NCBI GenBank assembly: GCA_945952425.1
Contig: CAMFIX010000039.1
Location: 1 to 12,628 of the forward strand
DNA length: 12,628 nucleotides
Direction of reading: 5' to 3'
DNA from: an uncultured Pseudorhodobacter sp.
GTDB lineage: Bacteria; Pseudomonadota; Alphaproteobacteria; Rhodobacterales; Rhodobacteraceae
The translations under genes were made by a program, and so were the position numbers. Every line of letters begins with the position of its first letter. Positions within the stretch are counted from its first letter, which is position 1. A model generated the notes under the pieces. It searched no databases. It saw nothing but the letters and a program-made list of their open reading frames with translations, and was not told the origin of the DNA. Shown here piece by piece: positions 1 to 6,917 of this stretch.

Positions 1-73
1 TCCCGTGAGCGCGCGGTGAAGGCGCCCGCTTGGCAAGAGCCCGCCATGCCGTTAAGCAAGGCGCAGCTTTGGC

Positions 74-89
74 AGCCCGAATCCGGGCT
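74..89 (+). other. Small hairpin in the dapA leader
   Basis: The arms AGCCCG (74-79) and CGGGCT (84-89) flank a 4-nt loop and are followed on the plus strand by TT then TC. The shape resembles a short intrinsic terminator for a plus-strand gene lying before the window, but the stem is only 6 bp and the T tract is minimal. It could equally be chance in GC-rich DNA. No gene could be supported in 1-170 on either strand. Confidence 0.25.
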
Positions 90-103
90 TTCGAAGGCAT
101 CCC

Positions 104-145
104 GGGCTGATCTTGGCCCCGGGGACACCCACGGGCCGATCTTGG
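104..145 (+). repeat. Imperfect 13-nt direct repeat upstream of dapA
   Basis: GGGCTGATCTTGG at 104-116 recurs as GGGCCGATCTTGG at 133-145, a single mismatch at a start-to-start distance of 29 nt. The second copy ends 25 nt before the dapA start codon. Direct repeats in this position can be regulator sites or simply a small duplication; nothing in the sequence tells which. Confidence 0.4.
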
Positions 146-170
146 TCCAGAGACACGAGGAGACGTTGCC

Positions 171-1043
171 ATGTTCAAAGGGTCTTTCCCTGCCTTGGTC
201 ACGCCGTTCAAGAACGGCGCCATGGATCTGGACGCGCTCAAAAAACTCGTGGACTGGCACATCGCCCAAGGCTCGCACGGGCTGGTGCCGGTGGGAACGA
301 CGGGGGAAAGCCCGACGCTGTCCCATGCCGAACACCGCATGGTGATCGAAGAGGTCATCAAGGCCGCCAAGGGCCGGGTTCCGGTCATCGCCGGGGCGGG
401 GTCCAACAACACGGCCGAGGGGATCGAGCTGATCCAGCACGCCGCCAAGGTCGGCGCCGATGCGGCCTTGGTCGTGACGCCCTATTACAACAAGCCGACG
501 CAAGCCGGCATGATCGCCCATTTCACCGCGCTGCATGACTGCTGCGACCTGCCGATCGTGATCTACAACATCCCCGGCCGCTCGGTCGTGGACATGTCGC
601 CCGAGACGATGGGCGTGCTGGCCAAGCTGCCGCGGATCATCGGCGTCAAGGATGCGACCGGCAAGATCGAGCGCGTCTCGATGCAGCGCGCCGCCTGCGG
701 CAAGGATTTCGTGCAGCTGTCGGGCGAGGATGCGACGGCCCTGGGCTTCAACGCGCATGGCGGGGTGGGCTGCATCTCGGTCACCGCGAACGTGGCGCCG
801 AAACTGTGTGCCGAGTTCCAGGAGGCGACCCTGGCGGGCGATTACGCCAAGGCGCTGGCGTATCAGGATCGGCTGATGCCGCTGCACGAGGCGATCTTCA
901 TCGAGCCGGGGCTGGCGGGGGCGAAATACGGGCTCTCGCTCTTGGGGCTGTGCTCGGAAGAGGTGCGGCTGCCGCTGGTCACCCTGACCGAGGGCACCAA
1001 GGCCAGGATCAAGGCGGCGATGGAGTTCGCTGGCGTGTTGTGA
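171..1043 (+). CDS. dapA: 4-hydroxy-tetrahydrodipicolinate synthase
   Basis: DapA condenses pyruvate with L-aspartate semialdehyde in the first committed step of diaminopimelate and lysine synthesis, in the cytoplasm. The 290-aa length is normal for the family. The TIM-barrel signatures are intact: GTTGES at residues 42-47 (the substrate-binding threonines), Tyr132 in the VIYNIPGR stretch, Arg137, and the Schiff-base Lys160 in IIGVKDATG; these match E. coli Tyr133, Arg138 and Lys161 with a one-residue shift. The ATG at 171 has GAGGAGA (157-163) seven bases upstream, which settles the start. The next gene begins inside the stop codon (GTGA), so the two are probably translationally coupled. In Rhodobacterales dapA often lies near smpB; here a transporter and a Hint protein lie between them. 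Confidence 0.97.
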   Translation: MFKGSFPALVTPFKNGAMDLDALKKLVDWHIAQGSHGLVPVGTTGESPTLSHAEHRMVIEEVIKAAKGRVPVIAGAGSNNTAEGIELIQHAAKVGADAALVVTPYYNKPTQAGMIAHFTALHDCCDLPIVIYNIPGRSVVDMSPETMGVLAKLPRIIGVKDATGKIERVSMQRAACGKDFVQLSGEDATALGFNAHGGVGCISVTANVAPKLCAEFQEATLAGDYAKALAYQDRLMPLHEAIFIEPGLAGAKYGLSLLGLCSEEVRLPLVTLTEGTKARIKAAMEFAGVL

Positions 1044-1882
1044 CCCCGAACCTGCGGGGCGCCTGCTGGATGATGGCCTCGATGGCGGGTTTCGCCATCG
1101 AGGATGCTTTCCTGAAGGCCGCCGCGCATGCCGTGCCGCTGGGAGAGATCCTGCTGATCGAGGGGCTGGCGGGGGCGGTGGTCTTTGCCGTGCTGGCCGC
1201 ACGCAGGGGCGAGAGCCCGGTGCCGCGCGCGGTCTTTACCCGGACGATGGGGGTGCGCTCGGTCTTCGAGATCGTCGGCCGGCTGTTCTATGCCCTGGCC
1301 ATCGCGCTGACGCCCTTGTCCTCGACCTCGGCCATATTGCAGGCGACGCCGCTGATCGTGGTTCCGGCGGCGGCGGTGCTGTTCGGCGAAAGGGTGGGGG
1401 CGTTTCGCTGGGCGCTGACCGGGGCGGGGTTCCTGGCGGTGCTGATGGTGATAAGGCCGGGGGGAGAGGCTTTCTCGGCGCTGTCCTTGCTGGCAGTCGT
1501 GGGGATGCTGGGCTTTGCGGGGCGCGACCTTGCGACCCGCGCAGCGCCGCCCGCCTTGTCGAATGCGCAGCTGGGGGTGGCGGGGTTTGCGGTGCTGGCG
1601 GTCTCGGGCGCGATCCTGTCGATCTGGACCGGGATCGGGGCCATCGCGACCCCCGGCCTACTGGCCGGTGCCATAGTCTTCGGGGTCTCTGGTTACGCCG
1701 CTCTCACCACCGCGATGCGCACCGGAGAGGTCGCGGCCGTCACCCCCTTCCGCTATTCCCGCCTTGTCTTCGCCTTGATCCTGTCGGTCGCGGCCTTCGG
1801 CGAACACCCCGACGCCATGACTTTGGCCGGTTCGGCCCTGATCGTCCTCTGCGGCATCGCCCTGCTCACCCGCAGGGCCTGA
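1040..1882 (+). CDS. EamA/DMT-family membrane transporter
   Basis: This is a drug/metabolite-transporter superfamily permease of about 280 aa in the inner membrane. Roughly ten hydrophobic segments can be followed, arranged as two EamA repeats, for example near residues 10-28, 38-55, 92-112, 119-136, 172-196, 203-220, 236-254 and 259-278. The first repeat has the family-like pattern of a helix ending in LFGERVG, echoed as AFGEHPD in the second. The reading frame is open back to 806, but that part is only the out-of-frame shadow of dapA. I chose GTG 1040 because it gives a family-like N-terminus (VTPNLRGACWMMASMAGF) and overlaps the dapA stop by 4 nt; ATG 1070 is the alternative. The substrate is unknown. 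Coupling to dapA hints at an amino acid or related metabolite, but that is inference only. Confidence 0.88.
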   Translation: MTPNLRGACWMMASMAGFAIEDAFLKAAAHAVPLGEILLIEGLAGAVVFAVLAARRGESPVPRAVFTRTMGVRSVFEIVGRLFYALAIALTPLSSTSAILQATPLIVVPAAAVLFGERVGAFRWALTGAGFLAVLMVIRPGGEAFSALSLLAVVGMLGFAGRDLATRAAPPALSNAQLGVAGFAVLAVSGAILSIWTGIGAIATPGLLAGAIVFGVSGYAALTTAMRTGEVAAVTPFRYSRLVFALILSVAAFGEHPDAMTLAGSALIVLCGIALLTRRA

Positions 1883-1907
1883 GGGCGAATCACCCGATTC
1901 CCCGCCC
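1883..1907 (+). terminator. Possible hairpin after the transporter gene
   Basis: Directly after the stop codon, GGGC-GAATC (1883-1891) can pair with GATTC (1896-1900) and, across a 3-nt bulge, GCCC (1904-1907), with loop ACCC. No T tract follows, so an intrinsic terminator is doubtful. It may only stabilise the mRNA end of the dapA-transporter unit. Confidence 0.25.
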
Positions 1908-1928
1908 GGGCGCAGCCCCGATTGTTGC

Positions 1929-1943
1929 TTAACGACATGCTAA
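1929..1943 (+). promoter_or_regulatory. CtrA-like site TTAA-N7-CTAA
   Basis: TTAA (1929-1932) and CTAA (1940-1943) are separated by seven bases, one base off the alphaproteobacterial CtrA consensus TTAA-N7-TTAA. It lies about 170 nt before the Hint gene in an AT-richer patch of the 1883-2112 intergenic region. One near-match in a short region can occur by chance. I saw no convincing sigma70 promoter beside it. Confidence 0.2.
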
Positions 1944-2099
1944 TCTGCGGAACGATCCGCGAAGCCGGAAAGGTTTCGCCAAGGATTGTGTCACCCATGT
2001 GGACAAAGCCGCAAAACGGGCGCTGGCGCGTCGAAATAAAGGCAAGATTGGGGGATGGATTGGGCACTGGGAAACGGGGGCGCCACACAGATTAAAACC

Positions 2100-2105
2100 G
2101 GAGGA
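2100..2105 (+). promoter_or_regulatory. Ribosome binding site that fixes the Hint gene start
   Basis: GGAGGA ends 7 nt before ATG 2113. It is the best Shine-Dalgarno match in the region and argues against the upstream in-frame start at 1999, which would add a basic, low-complexity 38-residue leader. Confidence 0.75.
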
Positions 2106-2112
2106 AAAGCCC

Positions 2113-2700
2113 ATGTTCATGAAAGACTTCACCCGCCACGTCGAAGACATCGCCCTGGTTCCGCCCGCCAACCTGCGGGTCGAGACCCCGGTTCTGACCG
2201 GCCTGATTTCCGGCACCAAGGTCGAGACCGAGCGCGGCTGGACCGATGTGGCCGCGCTGAACCGCGGCGACAAGGTCTATACGCTGGACGGCGGGCTGGC
2301 CCGCATCCTGGGGCTGGACCGGCGCCAGGCGCAGGTCCAGGCGCTGCACCTGCCCGGCGGCACCTTCGACGCCTGCTCTGACCTGCACCTGCTGCCGCGC
2401 CAGCCCGTGCTGATCTCGACCCTGGACGACCCCGAAATCGGCGCCGCGCCCTTTGTCCTGGTCCCGGCCGAGGCGCTGAGCGTCCTGCCCTTCCTGACCC
2501 CCGCCACCCTGCAGGCCGAGGTCATCACGCCGCTTTTCGCCGATGAAGAGGTGGTTTTCGCCAATTCCGGCGTGCTTCTGCGCTGCCCCGGGGTGATCGA
2601 GGGGGCAGGCCCGATGCTGATGGACAGCTTCTTCCCGACGCTGGATCTTGCCGACGCCCGCGCTTTCCTGCTGCGGCGCGAGGCCCGGCTTTGGGCCTGA
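2113..2700 (+). CDS. Short Hint-domain protein, probably without self-splicing activity
   Basis: The 195-aa product shows the Hint (Hedgehog/intein) fold signature: GLISGTKVETERGW at residues 30-43, then ALNRGDKVYTLDGG at 48-61, LHLLPRQPVLIS at 91-102, and ADEEVVFANSG near 143-153. In active Hint_2-type domains I recall a nucleophilic Cys four residues before the GT, a His in the SPQHRVL block and a His before EVVxANG. Here those positions read Gly30, Gln97 and Glu145, so autoprocessing looks lost. No signal peptide, membrane segment or fused extein is visible. Similar short Hint proteins seem widespread in Rhodobacterales, so this looks like a stable degenerate family, not a dying gene. The start is set by the GGAGGA at 2100-2105. 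It lies 75 nt ahead of smpB on the same strand; its function is unknown. Confidence 0.85.
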   Translation: MFMKDFTRHVEDIALVPPANLRVETPVLTGLISGTKVETERGWTDVAALNRGDKVYTLDGGLARILGLDRRQAQVQALHLPGGTFDACSDLHLLPRQPVLISTLDDPEIGAAPFVLVPAEALSVLPFLTPATLQAEVITPLFADEEVVFANSGVLLRCPGVIEGAGPMLMDSFFPTLDLADARAFLLRREARLWA

Positions 2701-2775
2701 CCCCAAGGCCGCGCCCCTGCGAAAACGGCGCGGCTTCTGGACTTGGGCCCGATCCTGCCCTATCTCGGGACGATC

Positions 2776-3255
2776 ATGGCAGAGAAGTCCGACCCCAATT
2801 CGAAGCTCATCGCGGAAAATCGCCGCGCGCGATTCGATTATCACATCGAAGACGACCTGGAGGCGGGCATCGTGCTTCTGGGCTCGGAGGTGAAAAGCCT
2901 GCGCGCGGGCGGCTCCAACATCGCCGAAAGCTATGCATCGGTCGAAAAGGGCGAATTGTGGCTGATCAATTCCTATTTCGCCCCCTATGCCCAGGCCAAG
3001 ACCTGGGGCCACGAAGAGCGCCGCCACCGCAAACTTCTGGTGTCGCGCAAGCAATTGGCGCGGCTGCATTCCGCGGTCGGGCGCGAGGGGATGACCATCG
3101 TTCCGCTGCGGCTGTATTTCAACGAACGCGGCATGGTGAAGCTGAAGCTGGGCCTCGCCAAGGGCAAGAAACTGGCCGACAAGCGCGAGACTTCCGCAAA
3201 ACGGGATTGGGACCGGCAGAAGGCCCGGCTGTTGAAACAGAACAGCCGCGAGTGA
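2776..3255 (+). CDS. smpB: SsrA-binding protein SmpB
   Basis: SmpB binds the tRNA-like part of tmRNA and brings it to stalled ribosomes for trans-translation. The 159-aa product is of normal length. It carries the oligonucleotide-binding barrel motifs: IAENRRARFDYHIEDDLEAG, then GSEVKSLRAGGSNIAESYA, the conserved HRKLL segment, and the basic C-terminal tail LAKGKKLADKRE followed by AKRDWDRQ, which enters the decoding centre. I chose ATG 2776 because homologues begin at this point and CGGGA lies just upstream; the in-frame TTG at 2743 would add eleven residues without a ribosome binding site. No tmRNA gene (ssrA) was recognised in the window. Transcription may come from the Hint gene upstream. 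Confidence 0.96.
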   Translation: MAEKSDPNSKLIAENRRARFDYHIEDDLEAGIVLLGSEVKSLRAGGSNIAESYASVEKGELWLINSYFAPYAQAKTWGHEERRHRKLLVSRKQLARLHSAVGREGMTIVPLRLYFNERGMVKLKLGLAKGKKLADKRETSAKRDWDRQKARLLKQNSRE

Positions 3256-3316
3256 CGTGGGCAATTCGTTAAGGCTTGGCGCCTAAGATGGGGGGGACCG
3301 CGAATCCTTCCTTATC

Positions 3317-3323
3317 GGGGAAA
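3317..3323 (+). promoter_or_regulatory. Ribosome binding site supporting a GTG start
   Basis: GGGGAAA lies 5 nt upstream of GTG 3329. No in-frame ATG near the N-terminus competes, and a start at this GTG keeps the whole globin domain. Confidence 0.6.
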
Positions 3324-3328
3324 TCCAA

Positions 3329-4756
3329 GTGACCGACAGCGAACGCTCCCCCCTGGCCAGTCGCCTTGCCTTCTATGGCATCGAACCCAACTCGCCCGAA
3401 TTTGCGAAAATCGCGCGGGCCGTGGCCAAATTCGGCGAAGGCGCCTTGGGGAATTTCTACCAGCGCGTCTCGGCGACACCTGAAACCGCACGGCATTTTT
3501 CGGGCAAGGCCGCGATGGACCGTGCCCAGGCCGCCCAGGTGCGCCACTGGCAGCGCATGTTCGCCGGCGGGCTGGGGAACGAATATTTCGAGGCCTCCAA
3601 GGCCATCGGCAATGTCCATGCCCGCATCGGGCTGGAGCCGAAGTGGTATGTCGGCGGCTATGCGCAAGTGCTGTCGCAGGTGATCGAGGGCATCCTGACC
3701 GACGGGATGGGCAAGATGTCGCCCCGCCGCCGGGCCGAGGCGCGGATGATCGGCACCTTCGTCAAGGTCGCGCTTCTGGACATGGACCTCGCCATCACGC
3801 GCTATTTCGAGGTCGACGAGCAAAGCCGCAACGAGGTCGTGGATTGCATCGGCCGCGCGCTTTCCGACCTGTCGGAGGGCAATCTCGGCACCGCGCTGAA
3901 GCCCCTGCCCGAGAATTACGCCCAGATCGAACGCGACTTCCGCCGCACCCTGTCCACGTTGAGCGAAACGATCTCTGCCATCCTGGAAGGCTCGTCGCAG
4001 ATCACCTCCACCGCATCGGAGATTCGCGCCGCCTCGGACGACCTGGCGCGGCGCAGCGAGCAGCAGGCCGCCAGCCTGGAGGAAAGCGCCGCCGCGATGG
4101 AAGAGCTGACCGAGGCGATTTCGACGACGGCCACCGCGATGCGCAGCTTGAACGATTCGGTGCGCCGCACGCGCGAGGCGGCCGAGGGCGGCGGCCAGGT
4201 CGTGGCCCAGGCCATCGACGCCATGGCCCAGATCGAGCGCGGCTCGGGCGAGATCGCCAAGATCATCGGCATCATCGACGATATCGCCTTCCAGACCAAC
4301 CTCCTGGCGCTGAATGCCGGGGTCGAGGCCGCGCGGGTCGGCGAACATGGCCGCGGCTTTGCGGTCGTGGCGAACGAGGTGCGCAGCCTCGCGCAAAGCT
4401 CGGCCCAGGCGGCCGAACAGATCAAGGCGCTGATTAAGAAGAACGTCGGCCAGGTCTCGTCCGGCGTGCAGCTGGTGAACAACGTGGGCGATGCTCTGCA
4501 CGACATCGTGCAACAGGTCACGGCGACGAGCACGGTGGCGGTGCAGATCACCGAAACCTCCGCCGCCCAGGACGCCAACCTGCGCCAGATCAACATCGCG
4601 ATCAACGAGATGAACGAGACCACGCAGCGCAATGCCGCCATGGTCGAAGAAAGCAACGCCGCCGCCCACAACATGGCGGAAGAGGCGGCACGGGTCTCCG
4701 CCGCGGTCAACCACTTCAAAGTGCGCGAAAAGCGGCAGGTCTGGCAGGCGGCCTGA
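3329..4756 (+). CDS. Soluble globin-coupled methyl-accepting chemotaxis protein
   Basis: The 475-aa protein joins an N-terminal sensor globin (about residues 10-165) to a C-terminal chemotaxis signalling domain. The globin shows the family motif IGNVHARIGLEPKWYVGGY, with His97 the likely proximal haem ligand; HemAT-type sensors bind O2 at this haem. A linker at about 165-240 leads to a long coiled-coil hairpin. The adaptation region has QQAASLEESAAAMEELTEAI near 245-265, and the hairpin tip for CheA/CheW runs from about 312 to 348 (DDIAFQTNLLALNAGVEAA, then GEHGRGFAVVA). No membrane segment is present, so the receptor should be cytoplasmic. It ends in VWQAA, not an NWETF-type CheR-binding pentapeptide. 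No che gene is nearby. The globin assignment is clear; the ligand (O2, CO, NO or redox state) is inferred. Confidence 0.93.
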   Translation: MTDSERSPLASRLAFYGIEPNSPEFAKIARAVAKFGEGALGNFYQRVSATPETARHFSGKAAMDRAQAAQVRHWQRMFAGGLGNEYFEASKAIGNVHARIGLEPKWYVGGYAQVLSQVIEGILTDGMGKMSPRRRAEARMIGTFVKVALLDMDLAITRYFEVDEQSRNEVVDCIGRALSDLSEGNLGTALKPLPENYAQIERDFRRTLSTLSETISAILEGSSQITSTASEIRAASDDLARRSEQQAASLEESAAAMEELTEAISTTATAMRSLNDSVRRTREAAEGGGQVVAQAIDAMAQIERGSGEIAKIIGIIDDIAFQTNLLALNAGVEAARVGEHGRGFAVVANEVRSLAQSSAQAAEQIKALIKKNVGQVSSGVQLVNNVGDALHDIVQQVTATSTVAVQITETSAAQDANLRQINIAINEMNETTQRNAAMVEESNAAAHNMAEEAARVSAAVNHFKVREKRQVWQAA

Positions 4757-4778
4757 GGCGCGGGAAAGCCATTCCATC

Positions 4779-4807
4779 TTGCCCTTCCGGCCCATGGGCG
4801 CTAGGTC
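4779..4807 (+). promoter_or_regulatory. Candidate sigma70-type promoter before sseA
   Basis: TTGCCC (4779-4784) and TAGGTC (4802-4807) are separated by exactly 17 nt, with the -10-like box 28 nt before the sseA start. The -35 box matches four of six consensus bases and the -10 only two. GC-rich alphaproteobacterial promoters are often this weak, so the call is tentative. Confidence 0.3.
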
Positions 4808-4835
4808 CAAGGCGTTCCTCTGCAGGAGCTGCCTC

Positions 4836-5708
4836 ATGGCCGACGCCCAAAAGCCCGACGATCCCAAGACGCTGGTTTCCACCGACTGGCTTGCCGCCCA
4901 TCTGAAAGATCCCGACCTGCGGGTTCTGGATGCCAGCTGGTATCTGCCCAACGCCGGCCGCGATGCCAGGGCCGAATATGCCGCGGGCCATATCCCCGGC
5001 GCGCGGTTCTTCGACATCGACGAAATCACCGACAGCCGCTCGAACCTGCCGCATATGGCCCCCCCGCCCGAAAAATTCATCGCCCGGATGCGGGCGATGG
5101 GGGTGGGCGACGGGCACCAGGTCGTGGTTTACGACGGCCAGGGTCTGTTTTCGGCCGCCCGGGTCTGGTGGACCTTCCGCCTGATGGGCAAGACCGACAT
5201 TGCAGTGCTGGACGGCGGCCTGCCGAAATGGCGCGCCGAGGGGCGCGAGATCGAGGACATGCCCCCCGTCGTCAAAGACCGGCACATGACCGTCAGTCGG
5301 CAGAGCCACCTGGTGAAGGATGTGACCCAGGTGGCGCATTCGGCCAAGCTCGGCGAGGCGGTGATCGTCGATGCCCGCTCGGCCGCGCGCTTCGAAGGCA
5401 CGGCCCCCGAACCACGGGCGGGCCTGCGCGGCGGCCATATCCCCGGCGCGCGCAACGTGCCCTATACTTCGGTCCTGAACGGCGACGGCACGATGAAGCC
5501 CTTGGCGGAGCTGAAAACCGTCTTCGAGGCTGCCGGGGTCGATCTGAAGAAACCGATCATCACCTCCTGCGGCTCGGGCGTGACCGCGGCGGTGCTGTCG
5601 CTGGCGCTGGAACGTCTGGGCCACCGCAACCACAGCCTTTACGACGGGTCGTGGTCGGAATGGGGCATGTATGACGACCTGGCCGTCGAAAAGGGCCCGG
5701 CCCGCTAA
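4836..5708 (+). CDS. sseA: 3-mercaptopyruvate/thiosulfate sulfurtransferase (two rhodanese domains)
   Basis: The enzyme transfers sulfane sulfur from 3-mercaptopyruvate (or thiosulfate) to a thiol or cyanide through a cysteine persulfide. The 290-aa product has two rhodanese domains. The N-terminal one (about 12-145) contains AAGHIPGARFFDIDEI and has no active cysteine: VVVYDGQGLFSA holds Asp where catalytic domains hold Cys. The C-terminal one (about 170-285) contains RGGHIPGARNVPY and the loop CGSGVTA, with Cys245 as the nucleophile. CGSGVTA is typical of mercaptopyruvate sulfurtransferases, while classic rhodaneses have CRKGVTA-like loops. AGGAG (4824-4828) lies 7 nt before ATG 4836; the frame is open further upstream only as a shadow of the chemoreceptor gene. 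No signal peptide, so cytoplasmic. It is followed by the aminotransferase after 36 nt, probably in one transcript. Confidence 0.94.
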   Translation: MADAQKPDDPKTLVSTDWLAAHLKDPDLRVLDASWYLPNAGRDARAEYAAGHIPGARFFDIDEITDSRSNLPHMAPPPEKFIARMRAMGVGDGHQVVVYDGQGLFSAARVWWTFRLMGKTDIAVLDGGLPKWRAEGREIEDMPPVVKDRHMTVSRQSHLVKDVTQVAHSAKLGEAVIVDARSAARFEGTAPEPRAGLRGGHIPGARNVPYTSVLNGDGTMKPLAELKTVFEAAGVDLKKPIITSCGSGVTAAVLSLALERLGHRNHSLYDGSWSEWGMYDDLAVEKGPAR

Positions 5709-5744
5709 AACCTCTGAAATCAAACGCTTATCCCGGGAACTCCC

Positions 5745-6917
5745 ATGCTTGAAGCCCTGAACCCCCAGCCGCAGGACAAGATCCTGCAACTGATCGCGCT
5801 CTATCGCGACGACAAGCGCGCGGGCAAGATCGACCTCGGCGTCGGCGTCTACAAAGACCCGACCGGGCTGACCCCGGTGATGCGCGCGGTGAAAGCCGCG
5901 GAAAAGCGGTTGTGGGAGGTCGAGACGACCAAGACCTACACCGGCCTCGCGGGCGAGCCTGCCTATAACGCCGCGCTGGTCAGGATGATACTGGGCGAGA
6001 CGGATCGTGCGGCCTCGGTCGCCACGCCCGGCGGCACCGGCGCGATCCGCCAGGCGCTGGAGCTGATCCGGCTGGCCAATCCGCAGGCCACCGTTTGGCT
6101 GTCGGCGCCGACCTGGCCGAACCACCCCTCGATCGTCAAATTCCTCGGCATGAAGATGGCCGAGTATCGCTATTTCGACGCCAAGACCTGCGGCGTCAAT
6201 TTCGAAGGCATGAAGGAAGACCTTGGCCGCGTCGCCCCGGGCGATGTCGTGCTGTTGCATGGCTGCTGCCACAATCCGACCGGCGCGAACCTGAATGCCG
6301 CGCAATGGGCCGAGACGGTGAAAATCCTGCAAAAGCAAGGCGCTATCCCCTTCGTCGACCTCGCCTACCAGGGCTTTGGCGACGGGCTGGAGGAAGACGC
6401 CGCGGCCACCCGCCTCATCGCGGATAGCTTCCCCGAAGTGCTGATCGCCGCCCCTTGCAGCAAGAATTTCGGCATCTACCGCGAACGCACCGGCATCCTG
6501 ATCGCCCTGACCTCGCCGGATCGCAAGGCCGTGGTGCAGGGCAACCTCAACTTCCTGAACCGGCAGAACTTTTCCTTCCCGCCCGATCACGGCGCCCGGC
6601 TGGTGACGATGATCTTGGAAGATGCCGCCCTGACCGCCGACTGGAAGGCCGAGCTGGAGGAAGTGCGGCTCAACATGCTGACCTTGCGGCAAAATCTGGC
6701 GGACGAGCTGCGTCGGCTGACCAACTCCGACCGCTATGATTTCGTCGCCACCCACCGCGGCATGTTCTCGCGGCTGGGGCTCAGCGAGGCGCAGGTGAAC
6801 CGGCTGCGCGACGAACATGCGATCTACATGGTCGGCGACAGCCGGATCAACATCGCGGGGCTGAACGCCAGGACCGTGCCGATCCTGGCGCAGGCCATCG
6901 TGGCCGTCGGCGGTTAA
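5745..6917 (+). CDS. Class I aromatic/aspartate aminotransferase (PLP)
   Basis: This 390-aa fold-type I PLP enzyme is of the AspC/TyrB type and exchanges amino groups between aspartate, tyrosine or phenylalanine and 2-oxoglutarate. All expected residues are visible: HGCCHNPTG with Asn177, FVDLAYQGFGDG with Asp205 and Tyr208 contacting the cofactor, the Schiff-base Lys240 in CSKNFGIYRERTG, and Arg367 in SRINIAGLN for the substrate carboxylate. The N-terminus (LGVGVYKDPTG) is also standard. It could be named tyrB, aspC or aroAT; sequence alone does not fix the substrate preference, so no symbol is given. GGGAA at 5735-5739 precedes ATG 5745. Its stop TAA (6915-6917) overlaps the stop of the converging RTX gene. 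It may share transcription with sseA, which could supply 3-mercaptopyruvate from cysteine transamination (inference). Confidence 0.95.
   Translation: MLEALNPQPQDKILQLIALYRDDKRAGKIDLGVGVYKDPTGLTPVMRAVKAAEKRLWEVETTKTYTGLAGEPAYNAALVRMILGETDRAASVATPGGTGAIRQALELIRLANPQATVWLSAPTWPNHPSIVKFLGMKMAEYRYFDAKTCGVNFEGMKEDLGRVAPGDVVLLHGCCHNPTGANLNAAQWAETVKILQKQGAIPFVDLAYQGFGDGLEEDAAATRLIADSFPEVLIAAPCSKNFGIYRERTGILIALTSPDRKAVVQGNLNFLNRQNFSFPPDHGARLVTMILEDAALTADWKAELEEVRLNMLTLRQNLADELRRLTNSDRYDFVATHRGMFSRLGLSEAQVNRLRDEHAIYMVGDSRINIAGLNARTVPILAQAIVAVGG

Noticed and set aside
1..170. Possible start of a minus-strand lytic transglycosylase gene before dapA
   Set aside because: An ATG on the minus strand at 47 opens a frame to the window edge, but it has no ribosome binding site and the 15 visible residues show no recognisable feature.
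806..1039. Upstream extension of the transporter into dapA
   Set aside because: The extra 78 residues overlap dapA in another frame, are not hydrophobic, and do not resemble the start of an EamA protein.
1999..2112. Upstream in-frame extension of the Hint protein
   Set aside because: The added 38 residues are basic and without features, and the strong GGAGGA at 2100-2105 points to ATG 2113.
2092..3264. 390-residue open frame on the minus strand
   Set aside because: Antisense to the Hint gene and smpB; smpB is unmistakable and the reverse product shows no family.
3269..5080. 603-residue open frame on the minus strand
   Set aside because: It runs opposite the globin chemoreceptor and sseA, both of which have clear family motifs. 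Its product is rich in His, Arg, Gly and Ala with no recognisable domain, as expected of an antisense shadow in GC-rich DNA.
4716..6818. 700-residue open frame on the minus strand
   Set aside because: Antisense to sseA and the aminotransferase, which have intact catalytic motifs. No domain or ribosome binding site supports it.
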